DNA of 64,000 nucleotides. Source: an uncultured Pseudomonas sp. (lineage in GTDB: Bacteria > Pseudomonadota > Gammaproteobacteria > Pseudomonadales > Pseudomonadaceae). The notes under the pieces were generated by a model. The model had not been told where the DNA came from. It was given only the letters and a program-made list of their open reading frames with translations, and did not search any database. A program made the position numbers and the translations under genes. Of this stretch, positions 1 to 10,035 are shown in pieces. Location: NCBI RefSeq assembly GCF_913777995.1, contig NZ_CAJYVE010000054.1, positions 1 to 64,000 on the forward strand, in the 5' to 3' direction. Positions within the stretch are counted from its first letter, which is position 1. Each line of letters begins with the position of its first letter.

Positions 1-96
1 TCGACCGAAGCCTTAGTCATGCTGGCTCGCAAGCTTGCCCGAGTGGCGTTCGCTCTGTTGAAAAACCAGAGCGAATACCAAACGAAGATGGTTTGA
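1..96 (+). pseudogene. C-terminal end of an IS110-type transposase (cut by window edge)
   Basis: Frame 1 reads open from the first base for 31 codons to TGA and ends in ALVMLARKLARVAFALL followed by a short polar tail. That helix resembles the C-terminus of IS110/IS1111 transposases, which carry an ALV..ARKL-type helix just before the stop. Only the tail is visible, so whether the element is intact upstream cannot be judged. The 3' end of the element should lie between 97 and about 141, because REP-mosaic sequence starts near 142. IS110 elements of P. putida such as ISPpu9 and ISPpu10 are known to insert at REP sequences, which fits this position. The family call is from memory of the motif. 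Confidence 0.6.
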
Positions 97-141
97 AGGC
101 TTCCCTAAAACCATAGAATCTCCCACAGCCTCAGAGCGCCT

Positions 142-258
142 GACTGACCTGTGTTGAGCCTGAAACCAGTACTGTTCGCTTAAGCTACATGTGGCCCGGT
201 GGGAGCGGCTTCAGCCGCGAAGCGACCGCCCGTTCACAACAGATGCAGTGAATTTCAG
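142..258. repeat. REP mosaic, unit 1 (single REP plus conserved core)
   Basis: Blocks shared with the mosaics near 22.6, 48.9 and 51.6-51.9 kb appear in order: an ACTGACCTGTGTTG block, CTGTTCGCTTAAGC (172-185), the REP palindrome GGAGCGGCTTCAGCCGCGAA (202-221), then the core GTTCACAACAGATGCAGTG (232-250). The second, inverted REP seen in the full units is absent here, because the anti-sigma stop codon follows directly. Confidence 0.8.
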
Positions 259-259
259 C

Positions 260-1006
260 CTAAAACCCCACCATTTTCCCCACCCTTTCAGCCAACGGGT
301 CATCACTGCGGCTGACCACCGCGTAGTTGTAGCCGCCGTGGCTCCAGTAGCGTGTCAGCAGGTCGCCTTCGGTACGCTGCCCCGGCGGCAGCAGCTCGTT
401 GTGCGAGCCCGGTGGGCGGATAAAGAAGGTCAGGCGGCGGCCCTGGCCATCCTCGTAGATCACCAGCGCCGCCGCGCCTTGCTCGGTGGCCAGCAGACGC
501 GCACCGACCGTCTTCAGGCCGACGCGATCCATGGCCGGCGGCGGCGTGGCATCTTTCAGGTAGCGCGCCAGCCAGTTGCGCAGTTCGCCCCCCTCGTGCA
601 GGTCGAGGACGTTCTGGTCGGCGCCGGCGAACAACCGATATGCCTGTACCGCATCCTGCATCGGCAGGCTGTGCCGTGCCACGCTATCACCGCGCATCTG
701 CCAGCCGCCCAAGCCGCCGACACCCAGTGCCACGAGCAGGGCCGCTGCGGTGGCCAGCCGTGCCTGCCAACGCTGCCGAAGGCCGCGGCGAATGCTTGAC
801 GGGTCGAGTCGCTCAGGCAGCGGCCCACCACCCTGGCCGGCGAAAGCCGCACGCAGCTGCTGGGCATCCTGTCGCCAACCCTGCACACGCCGGGCATCTT
901 CGGGATGAGCCGCCAGCCAGGCTTCCAGCCACTGGCGGTGTGCAGGTTCAAGCTGGCCGTCGAGATAGGCGTGCAGCTCATCTTCGTGGGGAATGCGTTC
1001 TTTCAT
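260..1006 (-). CDS. Membrane anti-sigma factor for the adjacent ECF sigma factor
   Basis: 248 aa. The acidic N-terminus (HEDELHAYLDGQLEPAHR) and the helical segment to about residue 55 look like the sigma-binding domain of RsiW/ChrR-type anti-sigma factors. One hydrophobic segment around residues 80-105 (TAAALLVALGVGGLGGW) anchors a periplasmic C-terminal domain of about 140 aa. I do not see the HxxxCxxC zinc motif of classical ZAS domains, so sensing is unlikely to be the standard zinc-thiol type. The ATG overlaps the sigma TGA (ATGA), indicating translational coupling. The product probably holds the sigma factor inactive until an oxidative or envelope signal. That role is inferred from family and gene order. 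Confidence 0.85.
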   Translation of the reverse strand: MKERIPHEDELHAYLDGQLEPAHRQWLEAWLAAHPEDARRVQGWRQDAQQLRAAFAGQGGGPLPERLDPSSIRRGLRQRWQARLATAAALLVALGVGGLGGWQMRGDSVARHSLPMQDAVQAYRLFAGADQNVLDLHEGGELRNWLARYLKDATPPPAMDRVGLKTVGARLLATEQGAAALVIYEDGQGRRLTFFIRPPGSHNELLPPGQRTEGDLLTRYWSHGGYNYAVVSRSDDPLAERVGKMVGF

Positions 1007-1512
1007 TTCAGTACCCGTAATGAGGGTGTCGTGGCCTGTCCCTCGCTCAGGCTGCGCAGCGCCTGGCGGGCGCGCGACAGCCGGGACATGACCGTACCCA
1101 TGGGAATATCCAGCGCCTGGGCGACTTCGCGATAACTCAGCCCTTCGACGCTGACCAGCTCCAGTAGCGCTCGCTGTTCGGCGGGCAGGCGCTCGAAGGC
1201 TTCCAGGGTCGAACGGGCGCTGACGATTTCTTCGGGCGATGCGCTCGCCAGGTTGTCTGCGCCGAACAGGCTGAGGATCCGCGCGTAGCGCCGCGCGCGG
1301 CGCTGGCCATCGATGAAGTGGCGGTAAAGGATCGAGAACAGCCAGGCGCGCAGGTCGCCTTCGGCGCGGCGCTCGCTCCAGGCCGACAGCGCCTTTTCCA
1401 GCGTGGCCTGGACCAGGTCGTCGGCGCTGCTGGTGCTGCGGGTCAGCGACAGGGCGAAGCGCCGTAACCGGGGCAACAGGTCGCGCAGTGATTGGTCATC
1501 CAGTGTGTGCAT
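1003..1512 (-). CDS. ECF-type RNA polymerase sigma factor
   Basis: 169 aa, normal ECF length. Region 2 is visible in RFALSLTRSTSSADDLVQATLEKAL and DLRAWLFSILYRHFID. Region 4 has the helix-turn-helix VEGLSYREVAQALDIPMGTVMSRLSRARQAL. There is no C-terminal extension. A GGGAATA-N15-CGTC promoter lies 34 bases upstream on the same strand, and an identical motif drives the divergent peroxidase gene, so the factor probably activates both itself and its target. It is co-transcribed with the anti-sigma factor at 260-1006. Confidence 0.93.
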   Translation of the reverse strand: MHTLDDQSLRDLLPRLRRFALSLTRSTSSADDLVQATLEKALSAWSERRAEGDLRAWLFSILYRHFIDGQRRARRYARILSLFGADNLASASPEEIVSARSTLEAFERLPAEQRALLELVSVEGLSYREVAQALDIPMGTVMSRLSRARQALRSLSEGQATTPSLRVLK

Positions 1513-1545
1513 CGCAACGCCGGCAGTGGTGGGTCGAGCGGTAAA

Positions 1546-1571
1546 GACGAATCGGGTGCCGATCTATTCCC
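1546..1571 (-). promoter_or_regulatory. Predicted ECF promoter for sigma/anti-sigma operon
   Basis: On the minus strand GGGAATA (1571-1565) and CGTC (1549-1546) are separated by exactly 15 nt. The element layout is typical of ECF promoters and duplicates the plus-strand promoter at 1604-1629. The predicted 5' leader to the ATG at 1512 is about 27 nt. Confidence 0.65.
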
Positions 1572-1603
1572 GACCCTGGCGAAAAAATTTCTTCGCTTTC
1601 TAC

Positions 1604-1629
1604 GGGAATAACCGCCTTCATGGTGCGTC
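1604..1629 (+). promoter_or_regulatory. Predicted ECF promoter for peroxidase/cytochrome b561 operon
   Basis: GGGAATA (1604-1610), 15-nt spacer, CGTC (1626-1629). The -35, spacing and -10 are the same as in the divergent promoter 33 bases away. The predicted start leaves a leader of about 36 nt before the ATG at 1672, with AGGAAG (1661-1666) as ribosome binding site. Confidence 0.65.
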
Positions 1630-1671
1630 GTACCGCTTCGATGCATTCAGCCTAAGCCCAAGGAAGCGTAA

Positions 1672-2709
1672 ATGACAGGTACTACAACCAACATTCCCCT
1701 GCGCCTGGCCGCCATCGCCGCCGTGGTGCTGGGCACGGCCGCCGCGTTCGCCTACGCGGGTGGCTGGCTCGACCCGCAACGGCTGACGCCGGCCAAGATC
1801 ATCAATACCCTGGAAGCCAACGGCGGCGTACACCCCGGTTACCGACGCAACCATGCCAAGGGGCTGTGCGTGATCGGGCACTTCGAAAGCAATGGCGCGG
1901 CCGCCGAGTTGTCACGGGCTGCACTGTTCGCCCCGGGCCGCGTTCCGGTCGTGGGCCGTCTGGCGATTCCCGGTGGCAACCCGGCGGCCAGCGACGGCGC
2001 CGCACCGATCCGCAGCCTGGCGCTGCGCTTCCAGCCCGCCGAGGGCCAGGAATGGCGCACCGCGATGAACGCGATGCCGGTGTTCGTGGTCCGTGACGTG
2101 GTCAGCTTCTATGAGCTGCAGAAAGCCACGGCCCCGCAACCCGACACCGGCAAGCCCGACCCGGAAAAAGCGGCGGCCTTCTTCAAGGCGCACCCGGAGA
2201 CCCAGGCCTTCCGCGACTGGGCTAAATCTTCCACGCCCTCCTCCAGCTATGCCAATGGCGCCTACTACAGCCTCAACGCGTTCTATCTGGTAGATGGCAA
2301 GGGGCAGCAGCATCCTGTGCGCTGGTCGGTGCAACCCGTCGCGCCCTACGAGCCGCTGGCGGCCGACAAGCGTGGCGACGCCAATTTCCTCGCCGATGAA
2401 CTCGCTCAGCGCCTGGCCCAGGGCCCGCTGAGCTGGCGCTTGCGATTCACCCTGGGTGAGCCGGGCGACAGCACCGTCGATGCTACCCAGGCGTGGCCCA
2501 AAGAGCGCACCCAGCTGGACGCCGGTGAACTGGTGATCGAGCGCATGCAACCCGAGATTGGGGGCGACTGCCGCGACATCAACTACGACCCGCTGATTCT
2601 TCCCGATGGCATCCGAGCCTCTGACGACCCGCTGCTCAGCGCACGTTCGGCGGCCTACTCGGAATCCTTCAACCGCCGTACCCGTGAACAGGCCCAGGAG
2701 AACCACTGA
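1672..2709 (+). CDS. Catalase-family peroxidase (SrpA-like), membrane-anchored or exported
   Basis: 345 aa, about two-thirds the length of a true catalase and typical of SrpA-like haem peroxidases. The N-terminal hydrophobic segment (residues about 9-32) is a signal or anchor. GGVHPGYRRNHAKGLCVIGHF carries the distal-side His and the start of the beta-barrel. SLALRF and YYSLNAFYLVD match the catalase core. The family uses haem to reduce peroxides, and the export signal suggests a periplasmic role. The stop overlaps the ATG of a cytochrome b561 (ATGATG), so electrons may come from the quinone pool through that protein. That coupling is inferred from gene order. Regulation is probably by the divergent ECF sigma factor. 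Confidence 0.88.
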   Translation: MTGTTTNIPLRLAAIAAVVLGTAAAFAYAGGWLDPQRLTPAKIINTLEANGGVHPGYRRNHAKGLCVIGHFESNGAAAELSRAALFAPGRVPVVGRLAIPGGNPAASDGAAPIRSLALRFQPAEGQEWRTAMNAMPVFVVRDVVSFYELQKATAPQPDTGKPDPEKAAAFFKAHPETQAFRDWAKSSTPSSSYANGAYYSLNAFYLVDGKGQQHPVRWSVQPVAPYEPLAADKRGDANFLADELAQRLAQGPLSWRLRFTLGEPGDSTVDATQAWPKERTQLDAGELVIERMQPEIGGDCRDINYDPLILPDGIRASDDPLLSARSAAYSESFNRRTREQAQENH

Positions 2710-3257
2710 TGAAGCCGACTCATTTCCCGTTGGTCATGCGCGTCTTCCACTGGCTGATGGCTCCCCTGGTTCTGGCCATGCTGCTGGTCGGCCTGGGCAT
2801 GGTCGCCAGCGTTGCCCCGCACTACGCAACGCTGGTGGTCATTCACAAGACACTGGGGGCGGCGTTGCTGGTGATGGTCCTGCTGCGTATCGCAATACGC
2901 CTGACGCAGCGCATTCCAGCACTGCCCCGCGACATGCCCGGCTGGCAACGTGGCGCCGCGCACCTCTCGCACCTGGCGCTCTATGCCCTGCTGCTCGCCC
3001 AGCCCCTGCTGGGCTGGAGCATGCAGTCGGCCGGCGGCTACCCGGTGGTACTCTGGGGCGGTCTCGAACTGCCCGCGCTGGTGTCGCCCTCGGTGCAACT
3101 GCACGCGATACTGCGCAGCGCCCATACCTGGGTTGCCTATGCGCTGCTGCTGACGATCCTGCTGCACCTGGCCGCCGCGCTGTACCACGGGTTGATCCGC
3201 CGCGACGCGGTACTGCCCAGCATGACGGGCATGGCGTTACCTGATGACCCGCACTAA
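2709..3257 (+). CDS. Cytochrome b561 family membrane protein
   Basis: 182 aa with four transmembrane helices. Candidate haem-ligand histidines lie in VFHWLM (helix 1), VIHKTLG (helix 2), LSHLALY and RSAHTW/LLHLAA (later helices), as in the bacterial di-haem b561 (CybB/YceJ) family. It overlaps the peroxidase stop by one base and is presumably its quinol-oxidising membrane partner. A second, separate b561 lies at 62454-63008. Confidence 0.9.
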   Translation: MKPTHFPLVMRVFHWLMAPLVLAMLLVGLGMVASVAPHYATLVVIHKTLGAALLVMVLLRIAIRLTQRIPALPRDMPGWQRGAAHLSHLALYALLLAQPLLGWSMQSAGGYPVVLWGGLELPALVSPSVQLHAILRSAHTWVAYALLLTILLHLAAALYHGLIRRDAVLPSMTGMALPDDPH

Positions 3258-3305
3258 AGCGCTCCCCCTGTGGCCCTGCTTCCTGCGGGCGACGCGGAAT
3301 ATGGA

Positions 3306-3341
3306 CCGGGCCTTCATGAACAATTGTTCATGAAGGCCCGG
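3306..3341. other. Perfect 36-bp palindrome
   Basis: The half-site CCGGGCCTTCATGAACAA is followed immediately by its exact reverse complement, with no loop base. It lies 48 bases after the b561 stop and about 200 bases before mrdA. It could be a terminator for the upstream operon, but no T-run follows. It could equally be a dimer-binding site. Confidence 0.75.
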
Positions 3342-3538
3342 AGGCACTTGATCACGACTAAAATAGCGCCGCTCAGACGGCGGGCCTGACCCGCGCAAAA
3401 CCCGCATTTTCCTCGATTGGCCCCTGCCAGCCAGGCCCCGCACATGCCACCGGGCATCCATCATCCTCGTCGTGCTGTCGGGCTCTGCTGTGCGCCCTGC
3501 AGGAAAGAAATCCATTTTTACAGTGATCAGTACCCGCC

Positions 3539-5431
3539 ATGCCACAACCTCTTCGCCTGAAGGAGCACGAACAAGAACGCAGCCTGGTCAACGGACGCGT
3601 CAAGGCCTGCGCCTTGCTGGTGCTCAGCCTGGCCGCCATATTGGTCGGCCGCTTGTATGTGCTGCAGGTCTTGCAACATGACCAGCAGACGGCGGTGTCG
3701 GAAAACAATCGCGTACATGTGCTGCCGATTCCTCCAGAGCGCGGCCTGATCTACGACCGCAATGGCGTGCTGCTGGCAGAAAACACGCCCAGCTTCAACC
3801 TGACCATGACCCGTGAACGCGCAGGTGACGCAGCCAAGGTGCTCGACAGCCTGGTCGACGTCCTGGCGCTGTCGCAGGAAGATCGCCAACAGTTCGACAA
3901 GGACCTGCGCCGGGCGCGAAAGCCATTCGAGCCGGTCACCCTCATGTTCGACCTCAACGAAGAACAGATCGCCCTGCTCGCGGTAAACCAGTTCCGCCTG
4001 CCCGGGCTGGATGTCGAGGCGCAGTTCATCCGCGAATACCCCTTGGGTGAACATTTCGCCCATTCGGTGGGCTATGTCGGGCGGATCAACGAACGAGAAA
4101 CCAAGTTCCTCGACGCGACTGAGTACCGGGGTACGCAGTCGGTGGGCAAGACCGGTATCGAGCACTTCTATGAAAAGCAGCTGCACGGCCACGTAGGCTA
4201 TGAAGAGGTCGAGACCAACGCCCAGGGTCGGGTCATGCGGGTGCTGAACCGCCACGACCCGGTGCCAGGCGAAGATATCCATCTCAGCCTGGACGCCCAC
4301 TTGCAACTGGCGGCGGAAAAAGCCCTGGGAGAACGACGCGGCGCGGTGGTGGTGCTGGACCCTGCGAACGGCGACGTGCTGGCGATGGTCAGCAACCCGG
4401 CCTTCGACCCCAACCTGTTCGTCAAGGGCATCAGCTTCAAGCAATACGCCGAGCTGCGCGACTCGATCGACCGGCCGCTGTTCAACCGGGTGCTGCGCGG
4501 CCTGTACGCGCCGGGCTCGACGGTCAAGCCCGAGGTGGCGTTGGCCGGCCTCGACAGCGGCGTCATCACCCCGTCCAGCCGAGTGTTCGATGCCGGCTAC
4601 TACGAACTGCCCAACTATGACCACAAGTACCGCAACTGGAACCGCAGCGGCGACGGCTGGGTGGACATGTACACTGCCATCATGCGTTCCAACGACACCT
4701 ACTTCTACGACGTTGCGCACAAACTGGGCATCGATCGCCTGCATGACTACCTGACCGAATTCGGCCTGGGCCAGAAAGTCTCGCTGGACATGTCCGAGGA
4801 AGCCCCTGGCTTGATGCCATCCCAGGACTGGAAACGTGCCACCCGCCGTCAGGCCTGGTACCCCGGCGAAACCCTGATTCTCGGCATCGGCCAGGGCTAC
4901 ATGCAGGTGACACCGCTGCAACTGGCCCAAGCGACCAGCCTGGTGGCCAGCAAGGGCGTATGGCACAGACCGCACCTGGCGCTGAGCGTCGGCGGCCAGC
5001 CACCGGTGGATGAACACCCGATGCCTGACATCGTGCTGCACGACAAACGCGCCTGGGACCAGGTCAACCAGGGCATGCAGATGGTCATGCATGACCCTCG
5101 CGGCATCGCCCGTGCCGCCGCTGCCGGAGCGCAGTATCGGATTGCCGGCAAGAGCGGTACGGCGCAGGTGGTGGCGATCAAGCAAGGCGAACGCTACAAC
5201 CGCGACAAGACCCTGGAGCGCAATCGCGACAACGCATTGTTCGTCGGTTTTGCCCCCGCCGACCATCCGAAGGTGGTGGTGGCGGTGATGATCGAAAACG
5301 GCGAAGCCGGCGGCCGCGTGGCCGGGCCGGTGGTGCGCGAAGTGATGGACAGCTACCTGCTGGACAAGGACGGTCACCTCAAGGGCGAGTATGCCGGAGC
5401 CTCCCCCGCCGCACCGGTTCCGCATACCTGA
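3539..5431 (+). CDS. mrdA: Penicillin-binding protein 2 (peptidoglycan transpeptidase), second mrdA copy
   Basis: 630 aa, full length for class B PBP2. A short cytoplasmic tail and one transmembrane helix (residues about 23-43) precede the PBP dimerisation domain (VLPIPPERGLIYDRNGVLLAEN) and the transpeptidase domain. The catalytic motifs are S327-T-V-K330, S384-N385-D386 and K538-S-G-T. It cross-links peptidoglycan during elongation together with RodA and MreB. The usual mrdA sits in an rlmH-mrdA-rodA-mltB-rlpA cluster. None of those genes is beside this copy, so it corresponds to the stand-alone paralogue found in P. putida. It lies alone between two unrelated operons. Confidence 0.95.
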   Translation: MPQPLRLKEHEQERSLVNGRVKACALLVLSLAAILVGRLYVLQVLQHDQQTAVSENNRVHVLPIPPERGLIYDRNGVLLAENTPSFNLTMTRERAGDAAKVLDSLVDVLALSQEDRQQFDKDLRRARKPFEPVTLMFDLNEEQIALLAVNQFRLPGLDVEAQFIREYPLGEHFAHSVGYVGRINERETKFLDATEYRGTQSVGKTGIEHFYEKQLHGHVGYEEVETNAQGRVMRVLNRHDPVPGEDIHLSLDAHLQLAAEKALGERRGAVVVLDPANGDVLAMVSNPAFDPNLFVKGISFKQYAELRDSIDRPLFNRVLRGLYAPGSTVKPEVALAGLDSGVITPSSRVFDAGYYELPNYDHKYRNWNRSGDGWVDMYTAIMRSNDTYFYDVAHKLGIDRLHDYLTEFGLGQKVSLDMSEEAPGLMPSQDWKRATRRQAWYPGETLILGIGQGYMQVTPLQLAQATSLVASKGVWHRPHLALSVGGQPPVDEHPMPDIVLHDKRAWDQVNQGMQMVMHDPRGIARAAAAGAQYRIAGKSGTAQVVAIKQGERYNRDKTLERNRDNALFVGFAPADHPKVVVAVMIENGEAGGRVAGPVVREVMDSYLLDKDGHLKGEYAGASPAAPVPHT

Positions 5432-5482
5432 GGGGCAGCCATTTCCGACGGCTTGGTCGTCGAGGTCGCCCTCACAGCACCT

Positions 5483-5734
5483 TTACATTATCTGCGAGCC
5501 AATCAGGTCGGTACGCTGGTAGACCAGCTTGCGGCTACCCCCATCACAGGTGCCGATCACCCTGGCGTCGACTTTCTGGTCGCTGGGTACGATTTCCAGC
5601 GTATAGCTGGACACCCCGGCAGCCTGAATCTTCAACTCGACCTCCTTCTTGAGCTCTTCGCACGACTTGGGCGTGGCCCAGGCATTGCTGCTCAGCACAC
5701 CCAGCGCCAGCAGCACTGCCGTACATCCTTTCAT
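5483..5734 (-). CDS. Small secreted DUF1161-type protein
   Basis: 83 aa from ATG 5734, chosen because AGGA lies 8 bases upstream; an ATG at 5743 adds three residues. A signal peptide (MKGCTAVLLALGVLSSNAWA) is followed by TPKSCEELKKEVELKIQAAGV, a later conserved Cys in GTCDGG, and a hydrophilic end. The two cysteines after cleavage suggest one disulphide. The pattern agrees with DUF1161 periplasmic proteins, whose function is unknown. It is convergent with mrdA. Confidence 0.8.
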   Translation of the reverse strand: MKGCTAVLLALGVLSSNAWATPKSCEELKKEVELKIQAAGVSSYTLEIVPSDQKVDARVIGTCDGGSRKLVYQRTDLIGSQIM

Positions 5735-6230
5735 ACCGATCATCCTGCACCTGTCGTTAGCCCACTCTACTCTCGGACAGCAGCCGGGGCAGACAGTTGT
5801 ACCCACCGCTGCGCTTGGGTGCGGTGGCTTGCAGCGCAAGGGGGTCACGTCCAATACAGCTCGATTAAGCGCTTCTCGGCTTTCGTTGGAGCTTGCTCGC
5901 GAAAAGCGGGCCACGCCGCTGTATCTGCTGTGAACATGGCGCAGCCATCGCGAGCAAGCTCCAACGGTCTGACCAAACAGTGTTGGGCTCAATTCAAGCC
6001 ACAGGCTTCGCCGTTTACCTCTAGCGCTCATTGCGGCTGGGCAATCCGGCTGTTGTCAGCTACCGAATAAGCGCAACTTTGCAGGGCTCGGCACAGCTGT
6101 GCCAGAAGCAATCCTCCGGGGCTCGCATGGCGCCCGAGGCGTGGAACGTTTTACCGCCCAATGACACCTAACTCACTCAAAGCTCTAAGTCGGTGACACA
6201 ATCTCCCTGACGGATCAATTGGAGACCACA
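5735..6230. other. 496-bp gene-free region with a REP-like inverted repeat
   Basis: No reading frame here has coding character. The region holds the 19-bp inverted repeat at 5884-5966 and, just before the ABC gene, a GGAG ribosome binding site at 6221-6224. Promoters for the flanking divergent genes must lie here, but none is convincing by eye. Confidence 0.6.
5884..5966. repeat. Composite inverted repeat of a second REP family carrying the shared core
   Basis: CGTTGGAGCTTGCTCGCGA (5884-5902) is exactly complementary to 5948-5966. The loop holds GTATCTGCTGTGAACATGGC (5921-5940), which resembles the core found between putida-type REPs at 48.9 and 51.7 kb although the flanking palindromes differ. 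Confidence 0.75.
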
Positions 6231-8084
<1,854 letters not shown>

Positions 8085-8092
8085 AAAGGCGT

Positions 8093-8123
8093 CGGCCCGC
8101 GCAGACATCGTCTGTGCGGGCCG
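8093..8123. terminator. Probable bidirectional terminator hairpin
   Basis: Stem CGGCCCGCGCAGAC pairs with 8110-8123 (one G-U) around a 3-nt loop, between the convergent ABC exporter and chemoreceptor genes. The T-rich follow-up is weak. Confidence 0.5.
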
Positions 8124-8171
8124 GCAGCCCGTTTCGGTTGGGGGCTGGGCGGCCCTTGCGTCGTGACTGCC

Positions 8172-9785
8172 TTACAACCTGAACCTTGACACCGACGTGC
8201 GCAGCCCCGCCGCCAGCACTTCAAGCGACTTTACGTTTCTGTTGGCACTGGCTACGGAGTCTGCGGTGGCCTCGACCATGTTGGAGATACGCTCGATATT
8301 CTCGGCGACACTGGCGCTCGCCTGGCTTTGCTCGCTCGTCGAAGCCGCCACCTCGCGCACCTGCACCAGTGTGGCAGACGCTTCATGATTGATGGTTTGC
8401 AGCGCCTTGGCGGCTTTTTCCGCAAGCCCCACTCCTGTGACAACCTGCGGCATGACCGCCCCCATACCGGTCACGACGGAGCCGGTATCGGCCTGGATGG
8501 AACCGATCATTGCGGTAATTTCCTCGGTCGCCACCGAGGTGCGCTGTGCCAGGCTGCGCACCTCGTCGGCAACCACCGCAAAGCCTCGGCCTTGCTCACC
8601 AGCGCGTGCCGCTTCAATCGCCGCGTTGAGCGCCAGCAGGTTGGTCTGGCTGGCGATGTTCTTGATGACCCCGGTGATCCCGTCAATTTCGTGGGTACGT
8701 TTGACCAGCCCGGCGATCAACCTGGAAGCATCCTCCACTTGCACCGACACCTGCTGGATAGCCGAGGCGGCATCGTTCACCAGGCCTTCACCCTCGGCCG
8801 CCAAGGTCGAGGAGTTGGCCGAGTTTTTCTCCGTCTCACCGGCGCTGTAGGAAATGTGCTCAATCGTCACAGACATTTCTTCGATCGCTGCCGCCGTGGC
8901 AGTGGTCGCATCCGAGGTTTGCTGAGCAACCGAATCCAGCGTGCTCATCTGCCCGGTGAGGCCAACGGACGCTTCGCCCAGCTTTTCTGCGCCAGACTGG
9001 ATAGAAATGATCATCTCGCGCAAATTGCCCTGCATTTGTGCCACGCTGGCCAACAAACTGCCTTGGCCAGCAGAGTGAACGACGCTCTGGCTGAGGTCAC
9101 CGTTGGCAATGGTCGACAAAACCTGTGCCGCGTAGCTCGGCTCACCGCCGAGATTGCTATAGATACTTTTCGAAATCCGCCAGGCCACCACCACAACGAC
9201 AATGATCAACACCAGGCCAATGCCGAGAAAATTGAATGCCAGTTGCCAATAGGCGTCTTCAATATCGCTGGTATACACCCCGAAACCAACCAGCCAGTTC
9301 CAACCCTCGATCTTGGTAACACCATTGATCTTGGGCGCCATCTTGTCGGTGTCGGGGTTCTTGGCAATGTCATCGAAATAGGCAAACTGCGTAGTTGCCA
9401 GTGTATCGATATAGTTCTGAAAGTTGGTTTTGCCGTTCGCTAACAGCGCTCCGAAGTCTACTTTACCGATCACGTCCTTGTTCGGATGCACCAGACCTAC
9501 GCCCTCTATACTCCGCGCCCAGAGATAGACTTTCTTGCCCACCCGCAACGCCGACAGCGCCTCAATGGCGGCGGCCTGAGCTTGGGCCCGATTCAACTTG
9601 CCGCTTTGTTCCTGTGCCTGGTAATAGGCCACTTGCTGCGCAGCCAGGCTGAGCACGGTATGAATTTCGCTGCGCTTGTCGTCCTGCATCGATGAGTGCA
9701 GGGTCCTGAGCGACAGCCCTGCAATCAGTATCAGACCGAAAACGGCACAGGCCACCATTATTATTAGACGATTGGAAAGCTTCAC
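8172..9785 (-). CDS. Methyl-accepting chemotaxis protein with a single Cache-type sensor domain
   Basis: 537 aa from GTG 9785, chosen because GAGGAG lies six bases upstream; the longer start at 9830 lacks a site. Transmembrane helix 1 is near residues 6-28. A periplasmic domain follows ([20 protein letters not shown] and [24 protein letters not shown]), with the YLW and [12 protein letters not shown] pattern of sCache_2 sensors. Helix 2 comes near residue 185-205, then a HAMP region and a signalling domain with the hairpin tip [34 protein letters not shown]. sCache_2 receptors often bind small carboxylates such as C2-C4 acids; the ligand here is not determinable. It is monocistronic. Confidence 0.93.
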   Translation of the reverse strand: MKLSNRLIIMVACAVFGLILIAGLSLRTLHSSMQDDKRSEIHTVLSLAAQQVAYYQAQEQSGKLNRAQAQAAAIEALSALRVGKKVYLWARSIEGVGLVHPNKDVIGKVDFGALLANGKTNFQNYIDTLATTQFAYFDDIAKNPDTDKMAPKINGVTKIEGWNWLVGFGVYTSDIEDAYWQLAFNFLGIGLVLIIVVVVVAWRISKSIYSNLGGEPSYAAQVLSTIANGDLSQSVVHSAGQGSLLASVAQMQGNLREMIISIQSGAEKLGEASVGLTGQMSTLDSVAQQTSDATTATAAAIEEMSVTIEHISYSAGETEKNSANSSTLAAEGEGLVNDAASAIQQVSVQVEDASRLIAGLVKRTHEIDGITGVIKNIASQTNLLALNAAIEAARAGEQGRGFAVVADEVRSLAQRTSVATEEITAMIGSIQADTGSVVTGMGAVMPQVVTGVGLAEKAAKALQTINHEASATLVQVREVAASTSEQSQASASVAENIERISNMVEATADSVASANRNVKSLEVLAAGLRTSVSRFRL

Positions 9786-10035
9786 AGCGAACTCCTCATA
9801 CCTGCGCTTGATACGCATTTTTGTTGCCAAGGTATCGACGCGGCATGAAGGAACTTGAGGAGGTTAGTTCATGACCGAAACGTACATGTACTGACCGAGT
9901 AAGGAGATCGACCGCCTACCACCTGAACCCCAGCGAGTGGACCTTGTCCCTCCAAGGGGCGAATGAGGTTATGGGTAGCATGCCAAGCTCGCGCCCTCCC
10001 CTTAGACCAAAGGTTACGTACCAAGGAGAACGACC

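Noticed and set aside
2709-3257. CRISPR, prophage or secretion loci
   Set aside because: I looked for regularly spaced repeats, phage structural genes and secretion clusters throughout the window and found none; the repeats here are REP elements.
3527-5425. Long minus-strand frame opposite mrdA (632 codons)
   Set aside because: It mirrors codon bias of mrdA at high GC. mrdA has complete catalytic motifs, whereas this frame has Val/His/Gln-rich, motif-free sequence.
9880-9903. Small frame and GTACATGTAC palindrome in the chemoreceptor promoter region
   Set aside because: The frame is only seven codons and a 10-bp palindrome is expected by chance at this scale.
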